Shown here piece after piece: positions 7,895 through 16,045 of a DNA stretch of 32,033 nucleotides (positions are counted from its first letter, which is position 1; each line of letters starts with the position of its first letter). A program made the translations under genes and the position numbers. The notes below the pieces were generated by a model. The model did not search any database and was not told the origin of the DNA. It worked only from the letters and a program-made list of their open reading frames with translations. Location of the stretch: NCBI GenBank assembly GCA_902762495.1, contig CACWOL010000046.1, positions 1 to 32,033 on the forward strand. Reading direction: 5' to 3'. This DNA is from an uncultured bacterium (GTDB lineage: Bacteria > Verrucomicrobiota > Lentisphaeria > Victivallales > UBA1829).

Positions 7895-8806
7895 TTAGTC
7901 GGCAAAGAATAGCTGCACCTCGAACGGAACTGTTTTTTTGTTGTTGTTCTGGATGATAACCTCGATCATGTCCCCATTGACCGAATAGCTGACATTGCAG
8001 TTTTCAGCCTTGAAATTCATCCTTCTGTATGACGAAAGAGTTACTGGAAAGCTCAGTTCGAACGGTTTGGAAAGATTGGACCATTCCTTTCCATTGACAG
8101 TAACATTGGACGCGAATTTGCCGTCGAATGTAATACCGCCTCCGCCACTGTAACCCGAAGGTGCAGCATCAAAGACAAGATAGTACACTTGAGTTTTTCG
8201 AATACGGAATCCTGTTATCCGATCCACCGCCCCTTTAATAAAAACGCGGTCGCCATGAAGATAGTCCGGCGGGACGATACAGCTTGTATTCACACGAACA
8301 TCCTGATGATTCATTCCGTTTGTCGATTCAATGGCATCAGGCGATATGGGATTCATTTTTGCCTTTTGATTCTTTGCGGCTATCTTGACGATGTAATAGG
8401 AACCCCTTCCTCCAAAAAGATTGTTAATGGATAACTCAAAACCGTTTTTTCTCGCGTTAAGACTTGAATCAATCTCTTTGTAAAATTGTTTTGATCTCTC
8501 CACAATTGCAGCCTGTTCAAAATCCGGCGTAAAACCAAGCTCAAACGGCACATTTACGTCTTTCCATGAAATACCATTTACCTTCAATGTGTTTGGATCA
8601 TTTCCGCTTTCTTTTCGGTATTGAATCGTATTCCCTTCAAAAACGAAGATGCCTTTTCCACCAAAAACCCCTTCCAAAGTAATGATGACCTCCTCGGGAT
8701 CAGCGGGTTTTGCTTCGGATTGAGCGAAAGCGGCAAACGGGACAGTGACGAGCAAGACGAGGCCGAGCGCCACACCCCAAAGACGTTTGAACGAGTTCGT
8801 TTTCAT
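7895..8806 (-). CDS. Secreted protein with two internal repeats, unknown
   Basis: 303 residues with a clear Sec signal peptide (basic MKTNSFKRL, hydrophobic VALGLVLLVTVPFAAFA, cleavage near AFAQ). The mature chain seems to be two related beta-rich halves. Each contains a motif of the form VNG-x-x-W-x(5)-PFEL-x-F (VNGISWKDVNVPFELGF and VNGKEWSNLSKPFELSF), and there are Gly-rich turns (GGKGIF, GGRGSYYI, GGGGITFDG). No cysteine pair pattern or catalytic motif stands out, and I recognise no family. It is a single-gene unit with its own promoter (8903-8930) and terminator (7795-7828). The base composition is visibly more AT-rich than guaB or purD on either side, and codon choice differs, which suggests transfer or relaxed expression constraint. 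Probably a periplasmic or extracellular protein. Confidence 0.85.
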   Translation of the reverse strand: MKTNSFKRLWGVALGLVLLVTVPFAAFAQSEAKPADPEEVIITLEGVFGGKGIFVFEGNTIQYRKESGNDPNTLKVNGISWKDVNVPFELGFTPDFEQAAIVERSKQFYKEIDSSLNARKNGFELSINNLFGGRGSYYIVKIAAKNQKAKMNPISPDAIESTNGMNHQDVRVNTSCIVPPDYLHGDRVFIKGAVDRITGFRIRKTQVYYLVFDAAPSGYSGGGGITFDGKFASNVTVNGKEWSNLSKPFELSFPVTLSSYRRMNFKAENCNVSYSVNGDMIEVIIQNNNKKTVPFEVQLFFAD

Positions 8807-9160
8807 ATTGTTTCTCGCTTTCTCCCTGTTTGAACAGAGAATGAGTTTCTTTGCCTTGGATCTGAAAAAAACAAAGCCAGAGAACTTCTTTTGATAGGGG
8901 TTAAAATATCATGACGAGCATAAAAGTCAAGGAAAAGAACAAATCTTTTCCGACAGTTTTTTTGAAAAAATGAGATAAATGTCCGGCAGTTCGAGCGTGT
9001 TTTATTCCATGGGCAACTCCTTGTGTTGCAGGTGAGACCAAAGCATCATCAAAAACGATTCTCTGACTATTAGACGCGCGAAAAACGGAAATCTTAGCGA
9101 AAAACCATGGTTTTTTAAGAAAAAAACGAAAAAAACTCGTCTACAGGAAAGTTTGAGACA
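8807..9160. other. AT-rich intergenic region
   Basis: About 350 bases without a supported gene. It holds the promoter and leader of the 303-residue secreted protein and a perfect 16-base palindrome centred on CCATGG at 9100-9115 flanked by A and T runs. No tRNA or known small RNA was recognised. Confidence 0.6.
8903..8930 (-). promoter_or_regulatory. Sigma70-type promoter for secreted protein gene
   Basis: On the minus strand TTGACT (8930-8925), 16-base spacer, TATTTT (8908-8903). The implied leader is about 90 bases. Confidence 0.6.
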
Positions 9161-9198
9161 AAAATATCCCGCCGCGGGAGTGAGGCCCGGGGCGGGAT
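9160..9198 (-). terminator. Intrinsic terminator after the purD unit
   Basis: On the minus strand ATCCCGCC (9198-9191) pairs with GGCGGGAT (9173-9166), followed by ATTTTTGT. It lies 30 bases past the stop at 9228. Confidence 0.85.
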
Positions 9199-9227
9199 GA
9201 TTCGAAAAAGAATGAATTGGAACAGAC

Positions 9228-10178
9228 TCAGATGCCGAAGGGCTTGAGCTGTTCCGCGAGGGCGTCGTCGTCCTTTGACGCCTCGACCTGTTCGATCTGC
9301 CAGGTTTCGATGTGCTCGGCGCAGTCGCCGGGTTCGACCGACTCCTCCGGGCCGAGGGATTCGATCTCGAGCATGCCGGGCTCGGTGTAGAACTCGGCGT
9401 TGCAGCCGTAGTCCGGGTAGTTCGCGCCGGGGAAGAACGCGAAGCGCTTGATGAAGAGCTCGGAGCTGAAGTCGTAGGCGGCCCAGCCGGGCTTGACCAT
9501 ACCGCCGAATTTCTGCTTGGACGGATACGCGTCGTCCTGGCTCATGCGGATGAAGCGTTTGCCCCAGACGAACCGCGGATCCGCCATGTTCGTGAACTGC
9601 CACAGCACGAGGGCGCGTCCGGCGGCGAAGGACTGGCCTTTGCCGGGTCCGTGCGGCACGAAGGGTTCCTGCGGGACGATGACCGTGCCGCCGGGCGCCA
9701 TGACGGAGAGCGCCCACGGGGCGAACTTGACCGCCCACGGGCCGCGGTTGTAAATGCGGTGGTCGACCTTCACGAGCGTGCCGGAATCCGGGAGTTCGAT
9801 CACGATCTCCTTCTGGAGGCGGGAGGTCGTCTCGGTCTCGCAGGTCAGCGTGAGGCGGGAACAGGGGATGTTGATGTCGCCGAAGTGGATGCGGACGTTC
9901 TCTTCCCATTTGTACTTGACCGGCTGGACGTCCGGGTAATAGGTGCGCGTCCAGACTTCCGGCGCGTGCCACAGGCGGTGTCCGCCGTAGCTCTGCCAGG
10001 TGTCCTGCGAGACGTTCGCCATCTGGTCGTCGAAGTTCTTGAAGAAGTTCGCGCCGCCCTTGCGCTTGAAGGACAGGACGCGGGGGCCGAGGCCGACGGA
10101 AACGACGAGTTCGATCTCGCCGTTGTCGAGGAGGAGGCAGTCTTTCCAGCCGCGGTATTCGATGGTTTGCAGGCTCAT
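9228..10178 (-). CDS. Galactose-mutarotase-like protein (DUF4380 type)
   Basis: 316 residues with no signal peptide, so cytoplasmic. The N-terminal pattern (IEYRGWKDCLLLDNGEIEL, then GLGPRVLSFKRKGGANFFKN) and YGGHRLWHAPE fit the DUF4380 group of the galactose mutarotase-like fold, whose members bind or epimerise sugars. The family call is by eye. The middle is beta-rich, with His-Arg and Asn-Arg-Gly (VDHRIYNRGPWAVKFAPW) in the area where mutarotases place active-site residues, but I cannot assign a catalytic pair. It follows purD by 48 bp, has an AAAGGAA ribosome site and ends at a strong terminator, so it is the second gene of the purD unit. A role in purine synthesis is not implied by its sequence. 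A sugar-processing role is likelier, and the substrate is unknown. Confidence 0.7.
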   Translation of the reverse strand: MSLQTIEYRGWKDCLLLDNGEIELVVSVGLGPRVLSFKRKGGANFFKNFDDQMANVSQDTWQSYGGHRLWHAPEVWTRTYYPDVQPVKYKWEENVRIHFGDINIPCSRLTLTCETETTSRLQKEIVIELPDSGTLVKVDHRIYNRGPWAVKFAPWALSVMAPGGTVIVPQEPFVPHGPGKGQSFAAGRALVLWQFTNMADPRFVWGKRFIRMSQDDAYPSKQKFGGMVKPGWAAYDFSSELFIKRFAFFPGANYPDYGCNAEFYTEPGMLEIESLGPEESVEPGDCAEHIETWQIEQVEASKDDDALAEQLKPFGI

Positions 10179-10226
10179 GATCGGGGGTTCCTTTCGGGTA
10201 TGGTATGGATTGAGTTCAAATCGAGT

Positions 10227-11516
10227 TCAGGATTGCAGATGCTTCAGGGCTTTTTCCGCGATGTCATGGCGGTACTGCATGTTCTCCCAGGAGATCGGGG
10301 CGAGCGCCTCGTAGACGGCGTCGATCGCCGCCCGGATCGTCGGCGCGCTCTTCGACACGACCAGCACGCGGCCGCCCTTGTTCACGAACTTGCCGTCCTG
10401 CATGGCGGTCCCGGCGTGGAACACGACCGCGCCCTTCGCCTCGGCTTCCTCGATGCCGCTGATGACGTGGCCCTTCACGATGGGGCCGGCGGGGTATTCG
10501 CCGGACGCCAGAACCACGCAGACGCACGGATCGGGATTCCAGTCGAGCTTGACCTCGGCGAGCCGTCCGGTCGCGGTCTTGTAGAGGGCGTCGGCGAGGC
10601 TGGAACGCAGGCGCGGAAGCACGGCCTCGGTCTCGGGGTCGCCGAAGCGCACGTTGAACTCGAGCACCTTCGGGCCGTCCTTCGTGACCATGATCCCGGC
10701 GTAGATGAGGCCGCGGTAGTCGAGTTTTTCCGCCTGAATCCCGGCGAGGAAGGGATCAAGCACCTTCTTCTGCACCTCCGCCATGAGGACGTCGGTCACG
10801 ACCGGGGCGGGCGAATACGCGCCCATGCCGCCGGTGTTCGGCCCCTTGTCGCCGTCGAGCTGGCGCTTGTGGTCCTGCGAGCTGGCGAGCGCGGTGATCG
10901 TCTTGCCGTCGACGAGCGCGAAAATGGACGCTTCCTCGCCGACGAGGAGCTCCTCCAGCACGACGCGGGCACCGGCCGCGCCGAACGCCCCGCTGAAACA
11001 CGCGTCCACGGCGGCGAGCGCGTCGGCGCGGTCCTTCGAGACGATCACGCCCTTGCCCGCGGCGAGGCCGTCCGCCTTCACGACGAGTTCGCGTCCGGCT
11101 TCGTACTGAGCGTTCACATAGGCACGGGCGTCCGCGGCGTTGTCGAACGTGGCAAACGCGGCGGTCGGGATGCCGTACTTATCCATGAACTTCTTGGAGA
11201 AATCCTTGCTGCCTTCGAGCTGGGCGGCGGCCTTCGAGGGGCCGAAGACCGGGATGCCCTTCGCGCGGATCAGGTCGGCCGCGCCGTCGCACAGGGGTGC
11301 TTCCGGGCCGATGACCACGAAGTCGATGCCGTTCGAGGCGGCCCAGTCGGCGATGGCGTGCCAGTCGGAACCGGGGACGTCCGCCGGGCATTCGGCGATC
11401 TGGGCGATGCCGGGGCTGCCGGGAATGCACACCAGGCGTTTCGTTTCCGGGCTGAGCTTCAAACTGCGGCAGATCGCGTGTTCGCGGCCGCCGCTTCCGA
11501 GCACGAGGATATTCAT
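10227..11516 (-). CDS. purD: Phosphoribosylamine-glycine ligase
   Basis: PurD (GARS) joins glycine to 5-phosphoribosylamine using ATP, the second step of purine synthesis. 429 residues, the normal length. It begins MNILVLGSGGREHAI, the classical GARS start. The ATP-grasp domain shows FSKKFMDKYGIPTA, VVKADGLAAGKGVIV, EELLVGEEASIFALVDG, the hallmark DHKRQLDGDKGPNTGGMGAY, and the Mg-binding EFNVRFGDPETE. The C-terminal domain contains the usual VVLASGEYP. The ATG at 11516 has AAGGAGA upstream and a promoter at 11586-11614. No other de novo purine genes are adjacent, so purD is unlinked here. It is probably cotranscribed with the DUF4380-type gene. Confidence 0.97.
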   Translation of the reverse strand: MNILVLGSGGREHAICRSLKLSPETKRLVCIPGSPGIAQIAECPADVPGSDWHAIADWAASNGIDFVVIGPEAPLCDGAADLIRAKGIPVFGPSKAAAQLEGSKDFSKKFMDKYGIPTAAFATFDNAADARAYVNAQYEAGRELVVKADGLAAGKGVIVSKDRADALAAVDACFSGAFGAAGARVVLEELLVGEEASIFALVDGKTITALASSQDHKRQLDGDKGPNTGGMGAYSPAPVVTDVLMAEVQKKVLDPFLAGIQAEKLDYRGLIYAGIMVTKDGPKVLEFNVRFGDPETEAVLPRLRSSLADALYKTATGRLAEVKLDWNPDPCVCVVLASGEYPAGPIVKGHVISGIEEAEAKGAVVFHAGTAMQDGKFVNKGGRVLVVSKSAPTIRAAIDAVYEALAPISWENMQYRHDIAEKALKHLQS

Positions 11517-11585
11517 AATCGAGGGGTCTCCTTGGATGATTCGGGCGAAAAGACGCCGTCATGTTTTTATAAAAAGAAACACGAT

Positions 11586-11614
11586 AATCTACACGCGGAA
11601 ACGGGAAAAGTCAA
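11586..11614 (-). promoter_or_regulatory. Sigma70-type promoter for purD
   Basis: On the minus strand TTGACT (11614-11609), 17-base spacer, TAGATT (11591-11586). Confidence 0.65.
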
Positions 11615-11666
11615 GACCGCGCGTGCGGGAAACGCCCGAAAAAGAGGGAAAGAGGCGACCGGGAAT

Positions 11667-13604
11667 CTACGCCTTCGCCGTCTGGTCCTGAAGCGGGAGG
11701 AAGAGCGAGAACGCCGCACCGCTGGATTCCGGATCGGCGGGATCGAGCTGGAGCCACCCCTTGTGCGAAATCAGGATGCCGTACGCCATGGAGAGCCCCA
11801 TGCCGGTGCCCTGCCCGACCGGCTTCGTAGTGAAGAACGGCTCGAAGATGCGTGCGCGAAGGTCATCCGGCACGCCGGGCCCGGAGTCCTTGATGCGGAT
11901 CACGCAGTAACGCGCGTCCGGGGAAACGTCGGCGTCCGGCGGCGGGAGCGGATCGACGCCGAGCGCGGCGGGCGTACCGAGGGAAATGGTGATGCGGCGG
12001 TCGTGTTCCGGTATCTTCCGCACGGCGTCGCGGGCGTTCATGAGCAGGTTCAGAATGACCTGCTGAAGCTGGACGGAGTCGCCGCGGACGATCAGCGGGG
12101 CATGATCCGCGTGTTTGTCCGGGAGGTCGAGCTTGAAGTCGATGCCTGCGGCGGACGGCAGGAACATGGCGGCGGAGGTATTCAGGAAGGCGGCGAGGTC
12201 GATCTCGGAGGCGGTGAAGTTGCCGCGCCGGGCGAATCCGAGCAGGTCGCGCGTGAGCGTGGCGGCGCGTTCGGTGATGGTGTCGATGACCTCGATGTGA
12301 CGACGGGCGTTCTCCTCGCGGACGGGGTACATGTATTTGATGAGGTCGAGGTGTCCCTGGATCGCCTGAAGGAAATTGTTGAAGTCGTGCGCGATGCCGC
12401 CCGCCAGCTCGCCGATGGATTCGAGGCGCTGCCGGTGGAACGTCTGTTCGCGCCACACCTCGCGTTCGCGTTCGAGCCGCGTCCGTTCGGTCACGTCGCG
12501 CCCGTGGACCAGCACCATCGGGGTCTCGTCGATGACGACGCGGTTGATGGCGAGCTCGAGGATGCGGTCGGTGCCGGGCGGCATGGCGGTGTAGCGCGCC
12601 TCGGGTTCCGTCAGGAGCGCGTCCCACTTCTCCCGCTCGATCCCGGCGAGTTCGAGGAACGATTTGTCTTTCAGGTCGTCGGCGGTGGTGCGGAACATGG
12701 TGGCGGCAGAGTCGTTGACCTCGGAAATAACGCCTTCGGAATCGGTCAGGAAAATGCTCGCGACGGCGTTGCGGAACAGCACGCGGTAGCGTTCCTCGGT
12801 GTCGCGCAGCGTCTTTTCCAGCTCGACGCGCTTGCCGTAGTTGCCGAAGAACGCGATCACGATGTCGAGCGCGCCGCGCCCCTCGCCGGGCAGTTCGTAG
12901 CGGATGCGCGAGAGGTAGAACGTGATGATGACGCTGAGCCACAGCACCATGAGCGTCTTGAAGAGGTAGGAGGTCTCCAGTTCGAGCCACCAGTCCGGGC
13001 GTCCCCAGCGGTATACGGCGGAGAAGACCAGCGCGTCGCTCAGCTGGACCGCGATGAGCGAGGCGGCCACGCATAGGAAGAGGTTAATGCGGCGGTTTCG
13101 GAGACCCTGGTAGAAGATCGGGATCAGGAAGATGTCGACCGTGAAGGAAAGCACGTTGGCGGCCATCACGCGGAGGCTACTTCGCATCATGGCGGCAAAC
13201 GCCACGGGAAGCTGGTCGGACGCAGTGTCCGGCGGCGGAAGCATTTCGGCCTGCGTCACGGTGAGGTGCGCCAGATAGAGATACAGCGCCAGCGAGATCA
13301 TGAGCCCGATGATCACGCGCTGGGCGGACAGCGTACCGTCGGCGATGTAGATGACCGCGAGGATGCCCAGAAACGGCAGCATGAGCACGCCGGACGAAAG
13401 CGGGATATCGAACCCGGAGTACCCGGTGACGATCGTGATGCCGCCCGCGCCCGCGAACTGCGTGAATCCGAAGAGCAGGCCCATGGCGACGTAGGACGCC
13501 GGAGCGCCGAGCTGTTTCTTCAGGCCGTGAAGCAGCAGGAGCGTCACGAAAAGGAAGGTCATTTCGAGAACGGCCAGTGCGATGCTGAAAAACGTGGTGT
13601 CCAT
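11667..13604 (-). CDS. Membrane-bound PAS sensor histidine kinase
   Basis: 645 residues. Residues 1-235 form a multi-helix membrane module (about seven hydrophobic segments) that may be the sensor; I do not recognise it as a named domain. A short coiled segment leads to a PAS domain (about 270-375; YRVLFRNAVASIFLTDSEGVI). The kinase core follows: the dimerisation helix with phospho-acceptor His406 in GGIAHDFNNFLQ, the N box LNLLMNARDAV (518-528), DSGPG (573-577), the F box FFTTK, and the ATP lid GQGTGMGLSMAYGI (597-610). All kinase boxes are intact. There is no receiver domain, and no response regulator is next to it, so it is an orphan. It lies 66 bp downstream of the mcsB-like gene on the same strand and is probably in that unit. 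Its signal is unknown. Confidence 0.9.
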   Translation of the reverse strand: MDTTFFSIALAVLEMTFLFVTLLLLHGLKKQLGAPASYVAMGLLFGFTQFAGAGGITIVTGYSGFDIPLSSGVLMLPFLGILAVIYIADGTLSAQRVIIGLMISLALYLYLAHLTVTQAEMLPPPDTASDQLPVAFAAMMRSSLRVMAANVLSFTVDIFLIPIFYQGLRNRRINLFLCVAASLIAVQLSDALVFSAVYRWGRPDWWLELETSYLFKTLMVLWLSVIITFYLSRIRYELPGEGRGALDIVIAFFGNYGKRVELEKTLRDTEERYRVLFRNAVASIFLTDSEGVISEVNDSAATMFRTTADDLKDKSFLELAGIEREKWDALLTEPEARYTAMPPGTDRILELAINRVVIDETPMVLVHGRDVTERTRLEREREVWREQTFHRQRLESIGELAGGIAHDFNNFLQAIQGHLDLIKYMYPVREENARRHIEVIDTITERAATLTRDLLGFARRGNFTASEIDLAAFLNTSAAMFLPSAAGIDFKLDLPDKHADHAPLIVRGDSVQLQQVILNLLMNARDAVRKIPEHDRRITISLGTPAALGVDPLPPPDADVSPDARYCVIRIKDSGPGVPDDLRARIFEPFFTTKPVGQGTGMGLSMAYGILISHKGWLQLDPADPESSGAAFSLFLPLQDQTAKA

Positions 13605-13670
13605 GTCTGCTCAGGCTGAGGCGGGTTTGCTCGGTGCGGCGTATCCGGTTCGTCTTATGGTCGAATGTGC

Positions 13671-14765
13671 TCAGGTTTCCATTTCGTCGCCGGTCTCCGC
13701 GGCGGCCTCCGGCCCGTGGAGACGTTCACGGAAACGTTCTGCGCGGTATTTGCCGCGTTCCATGGGCGACAGCGCCATGTTCATGCGGCAGCAGAGGTGC
13801 GCCGGCTGACATTCGAGGAGAAGTTCCGCCCAGTCCTGCCGCGTGAAATACCGGAAGACGCCGGAATCCGCGCCGAGCTTCATGATGGAGAGGGCGTCGA
13901 GCGCTTCCGAGGTCGGGATGAGGTAGGTGTTGCGGAGCAGGCCGTAGGCGCGGCCGCAGGCGTTCAGGAACAGCAGTTTCTGACGGCTGATGAGTTCGGC
14001 GCGGGTGCGTTCCTCCTCGCGGGAGATGGCCGTGACGATCTCCGTCATGCGGAGCCCCAGGTCCTCCTCGCGTTCGCCGAGCGTGGTCCGGTTGGAGATG
14101 AGAAAGAGGTTTCCGGCGGGCTTCCCGTCGACCGGGAAATACGGCGCGGCGGTAAGGCCGACATCCTCCAGCCGTTCGAGGATGCGTTTGCGGCGGCCGG
14201 AGAGCCCGAGCGCGGGCAGATGGATCAGGAACGTGATCTTGAGGCCGGTCCCGACAAGCGCGGGCGCGCCGGTCAGATAGCCATAACGCGGGTGGAATGC
14301 GAACCGGAGATGGCGCGCAAGCGCGGATTCAAGTTCGGACATGCGGTCCCACGTCTCGCGGAACGCCGATCCGGGCGCGGTCATGTGGAGCCAGATGTGG
14401 TCGTCGCCGTTCAGGAGGACCGAGGTGGAACCGTCCTCGGCGCAGACGAACACACGGCAGGCGGCGATGTCCGTCTGGGAACGGTCCATCAGCTCGCGTT
14501 CCACGAGCAGGTCGCGGTCGGACGTGGTCAGAAGTTCGTGCTTGATCTGGAACATGCTCGGGAGCAGGCCGTGCACGTCTTCGTGATGCATGGCGGCGAG
14601 CGTGAGCTCGGCGACCGACTCCAGGACGTTCGTGGACGCCGTCGCGGGGAACTGGAATCCATCAATGTTGCGAGAGAGCGAAAGGAATGTGGAGAGGATC
14701 GGCCCCTGCCCAATGAAGACCGGGCCTTTGCTGGCAAGATGACGGATGCGCGGATGGAATATCAT
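13671..14765 (-). CDS. McsB-like protein (arginine kinase homologue) lacking catalytic residues
   Basis: 364 residues, colinear with McsB protein arginine kinase, which in Bacillus tags proteins with phosphoarginine for ClpCP. Conserved family landmarks: RNIDGFQFP (32-40), DLLVERELM (85-93), GYLTG...VGTGLK (162-176), IHLPAL, GNLFLISNRTTLGEREED (218-235), and the McsB C-terminal signature around RAERFRERL (341-349). The nucleotide and catalytic motifs are degraded. The usual SSRIRLARN reads STFLSLSRN (25-33), losing both phosphate-binding arginines. NEEDH reads NGDDH (119-123), losing the catalytic glutamate. CPTNVGTGLRASV reads APALVGTGLKITF (167-179). I infer a pseudokinase that may still bind phosphoarginine or McsA. 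The start overlaps the mcsA stop as ATGA, so the two are translationally coupled. No frame break is present, so the gene is under selection for something. Confidence 0.85.
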   Translation of the reverse strand: MIFHPRIRHLASKGPVFIGQGPILSTFLSLSRNIDGFQFPATASTNVLESVAELTLAAMHHEDVHGLLPSMFQIKHELLTTSDRDLLVERELMDRSQTDIAACRVFVCAEDGSTSVLLNGDDHIWLHMTAPGSAFRETWDRMSELESALARHLRFAFHPRYGYLTGAPALVGTGLKITFLIHLPALGLSGRRKRILERLEDVGLTAAPYFPVDGKPAGNLFLISNRTTLGEREEDLGLRMTEIVTAISREEERTRAELISRQKLLFLNACGRAYGLLRNTYLIPTSEALDALSIMKLGADSGVFRYFTRQDWAELLLECQPAHLCCRMNMALSPMERGKYRAERFRERLHGPEAAAETGDEMET

Positions 14766-15415
14766 GAGCTTTTCCTCCTTCCGCGGGCACGCGCCTTTTT
14801 CGGCGGTGTTTCAGGCGCGGATTCGTCCGGGATGAATTCGGCGGACTTGAGTTCGGTCTCGATCGCGGCGATCTTGTCGCGGATCTCGGCGGCAAGCTCG
14901 AATTCCTCGCGCCGGATGGATTCATCGAGGCTCTTGCGCAGACGTTCGAGCTCGCGCCGGAGACCGATGCGTTCGGAGACCACCGGGTCATGCCACTGTT
15001 CGACCGTTTCCGGCGGCGTCTTGCCGCAATGCACGCTGCCGTGCTGATTGAGCTCGATATCCTCCAGAAGGAGCTGACTGAACTGTTCGTAGCAGGCGGC
15101 GCACCCGACCTTGCCGTTTTTCTTGTATGCGTGCCAGCTCGCGCCGCAGACTTCGCACAGCAGATCCTGCGCTTCCTCCTCCTGCGGCTTCTTCTGGTCG
15201 AAAAGCTCGGCGAGTTTCAGGTCAGCGCTGTTCGCGATCGCCTGCGTGAGGCGTTCGAGCATTTCGTGAAAATGCGAATTGGCGGCGTTCCCCTCGGCCA
15301 GGTTGCGCTTTTTCGCGCATTCCGGGCAGATATGGAGGGTGTTGGTCTGGCCGTTGACGATTTCCTGTATGTGAATGGTGGCCGGATTGGCCTTGCAGAT
15401 CTGACATAACATCAT
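14762..15415 (-). CDS. McsA-like zinc protein with UVR domain
   Basis: 217 residues. Four CxxC pairs (C4/C7, C30/C33, C87/C90, C105/C108) form two probable zinc sites as in McsA, the activator of McsB. Residues about 152-190 are a UvrB/UvrC (UVR) motif, LRRELERLRKSLDESIRREE then FELAAEIRDKI, predicted to be a helical hairpin that docks Clp ATPases or McsB. A basic Lys/Arg/Pro tail ends the chain. I chose the ATG at 15415 because CGGAG lies six bases upstream; a TTG at 15442 would add nine residues. It is the first gene of the mcsA-mcsB-histidine kinase unit and is driven by the promoter at 15465-15493. No ctsR or clpC is visible nearby, unlike the Firmicute operon. Confidence 0.88.
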   Translation of the reverse strand: MMLCQICKANPATIHIQEIVNGQTNTLHICPECAKKRNLAEGNAANSHFHEMLERLTQAIANSADLKLAELFDQKKPQEEEAQDLLCEVCGASWHAYKKNGKVGCAACYEQFSQLLLEDIELNQHGSVHCGKTPPETVEQWHDPVVSERIGLRRELERLRKSLDESIRREEFELAAEIRDKIAAIETELKSAEFIPDESAPETPPKKARARGRRKSS

Positions 15416-15464
15416 AGTTCGCTCCGTGTTCTTTCCGTTCAATTACTCATGGAGTGCAGAAAAC

Positions 15465-15493
15465 AATGTATCACGCGAGAGGACGGATTGCAA
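15465..15493 (-). promoter_or_regulatory. Sigma70-type promoter for mcsA unit
   Basis: On the minus strand TTGCAA (15493-15488), 17-base spacer, TACATT (15470-15465). Confidence 0.55.
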
Positions 15494-15639
15494 ACCGCGG
15501 AACAAAAAAAAGTCCGAAAAAGCATCTGTCCCTCCCCTGTGAGCCGCATTCGCGCCGTATCCCGGCGACCTGTACAAAAAGCGGTGTCTCCCGTCGTCCG
15601 GCGCCGGTGCGATTCCTCATCGAAAAACATGAAAATGAT

Positions 15640-15668
15640 TTGCATTTTGCGCGGGCGCGTGGTATAGT
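15640..15668 (+). promoter_or_regulatory. Promoter of RNase P RNA
   Basis: TTGCAT (15640-15645), 17-base spacer, TATAGT (15663-15668). It is placed so that transcription starts within a few bases of the P1 helix at 15677. Confidence 0.8.
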
Positions 15669-15675
15669 AGATGCT

Positions 15676-16025
15676 TGAACTGCAACGGCGGCCGCTTTGC
15701 TTTGCAAAGAGGAAAGTCCGGACTCCACAGGGCAGGAAGTCCTTCTTCAAGAAGGATGTCGCGGGGGCAACCCCGCGGGAAGGAAAGCGCAACAGAGAAC
15801 AGACCGCCGACCGTTTTCGGACGGCCGGCAAGGGTGAAACGGCGGTGTAAGAGACCACCGGGCTCCGGAGCGATCCGGGCCGCATGGCAAGCCCCTTCCG
15901 GAGCAAGGCCAAATAGGGAACGATGCCGTTGCCCGCGGCGTTACCAGTTCCGGGTTCTGGCCGCTTAGACAGATGGTCGCCCCCGCGGAAACGCGGAGAC
16001 AGAATCCGGCTTATGTTGCAGTTCG
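15676..16025 (+). ncRNA. rnpB: RNase P RNA, bacterial type A
   Basis: The catalytic RNA that trims tRNA 5' leaders. The conserved core is clear: GAGGAAAGTCCGGACTCC (15709-15726), GCAACAGAGAACAGACCGCC, AAGGGTGAAACGGCGGTGTAAGAG, GGAGCAAGGCCAAATAGG, and ACAGAATCCGGCTTAT near the 3' end. P1 is a perfect ten-pair helix between GAACTGCAAC (15677-15686) and GTTGCAGTTC (16015-16024), which sets both ends. About 350 nucleotides, normal for type A. A run of six T follows P1 and may act as terminator. The next gene starts only about 20 bases later. Confidence 0.97.
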
Positions 16026-16045
16026 CTTTTTTGGATCAAAACGCT

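Noticed and set aside
9312..13076. 1254-codon open frame on the plus strand
   Set aside because: It lies antisense to the DUF4380-type gene, purD and the histidine kinase, all with clear motifs. The translation is His/Arg/Asp-rich and featureless, the usual mirror of GC-rich coding.
15923..16045. Longer start for the GT4 glycosyltransferase
   Set aside because: The extra residues are encoded by the 3' part of RNase P RNA; the conserved N-terminus begins at 16046.
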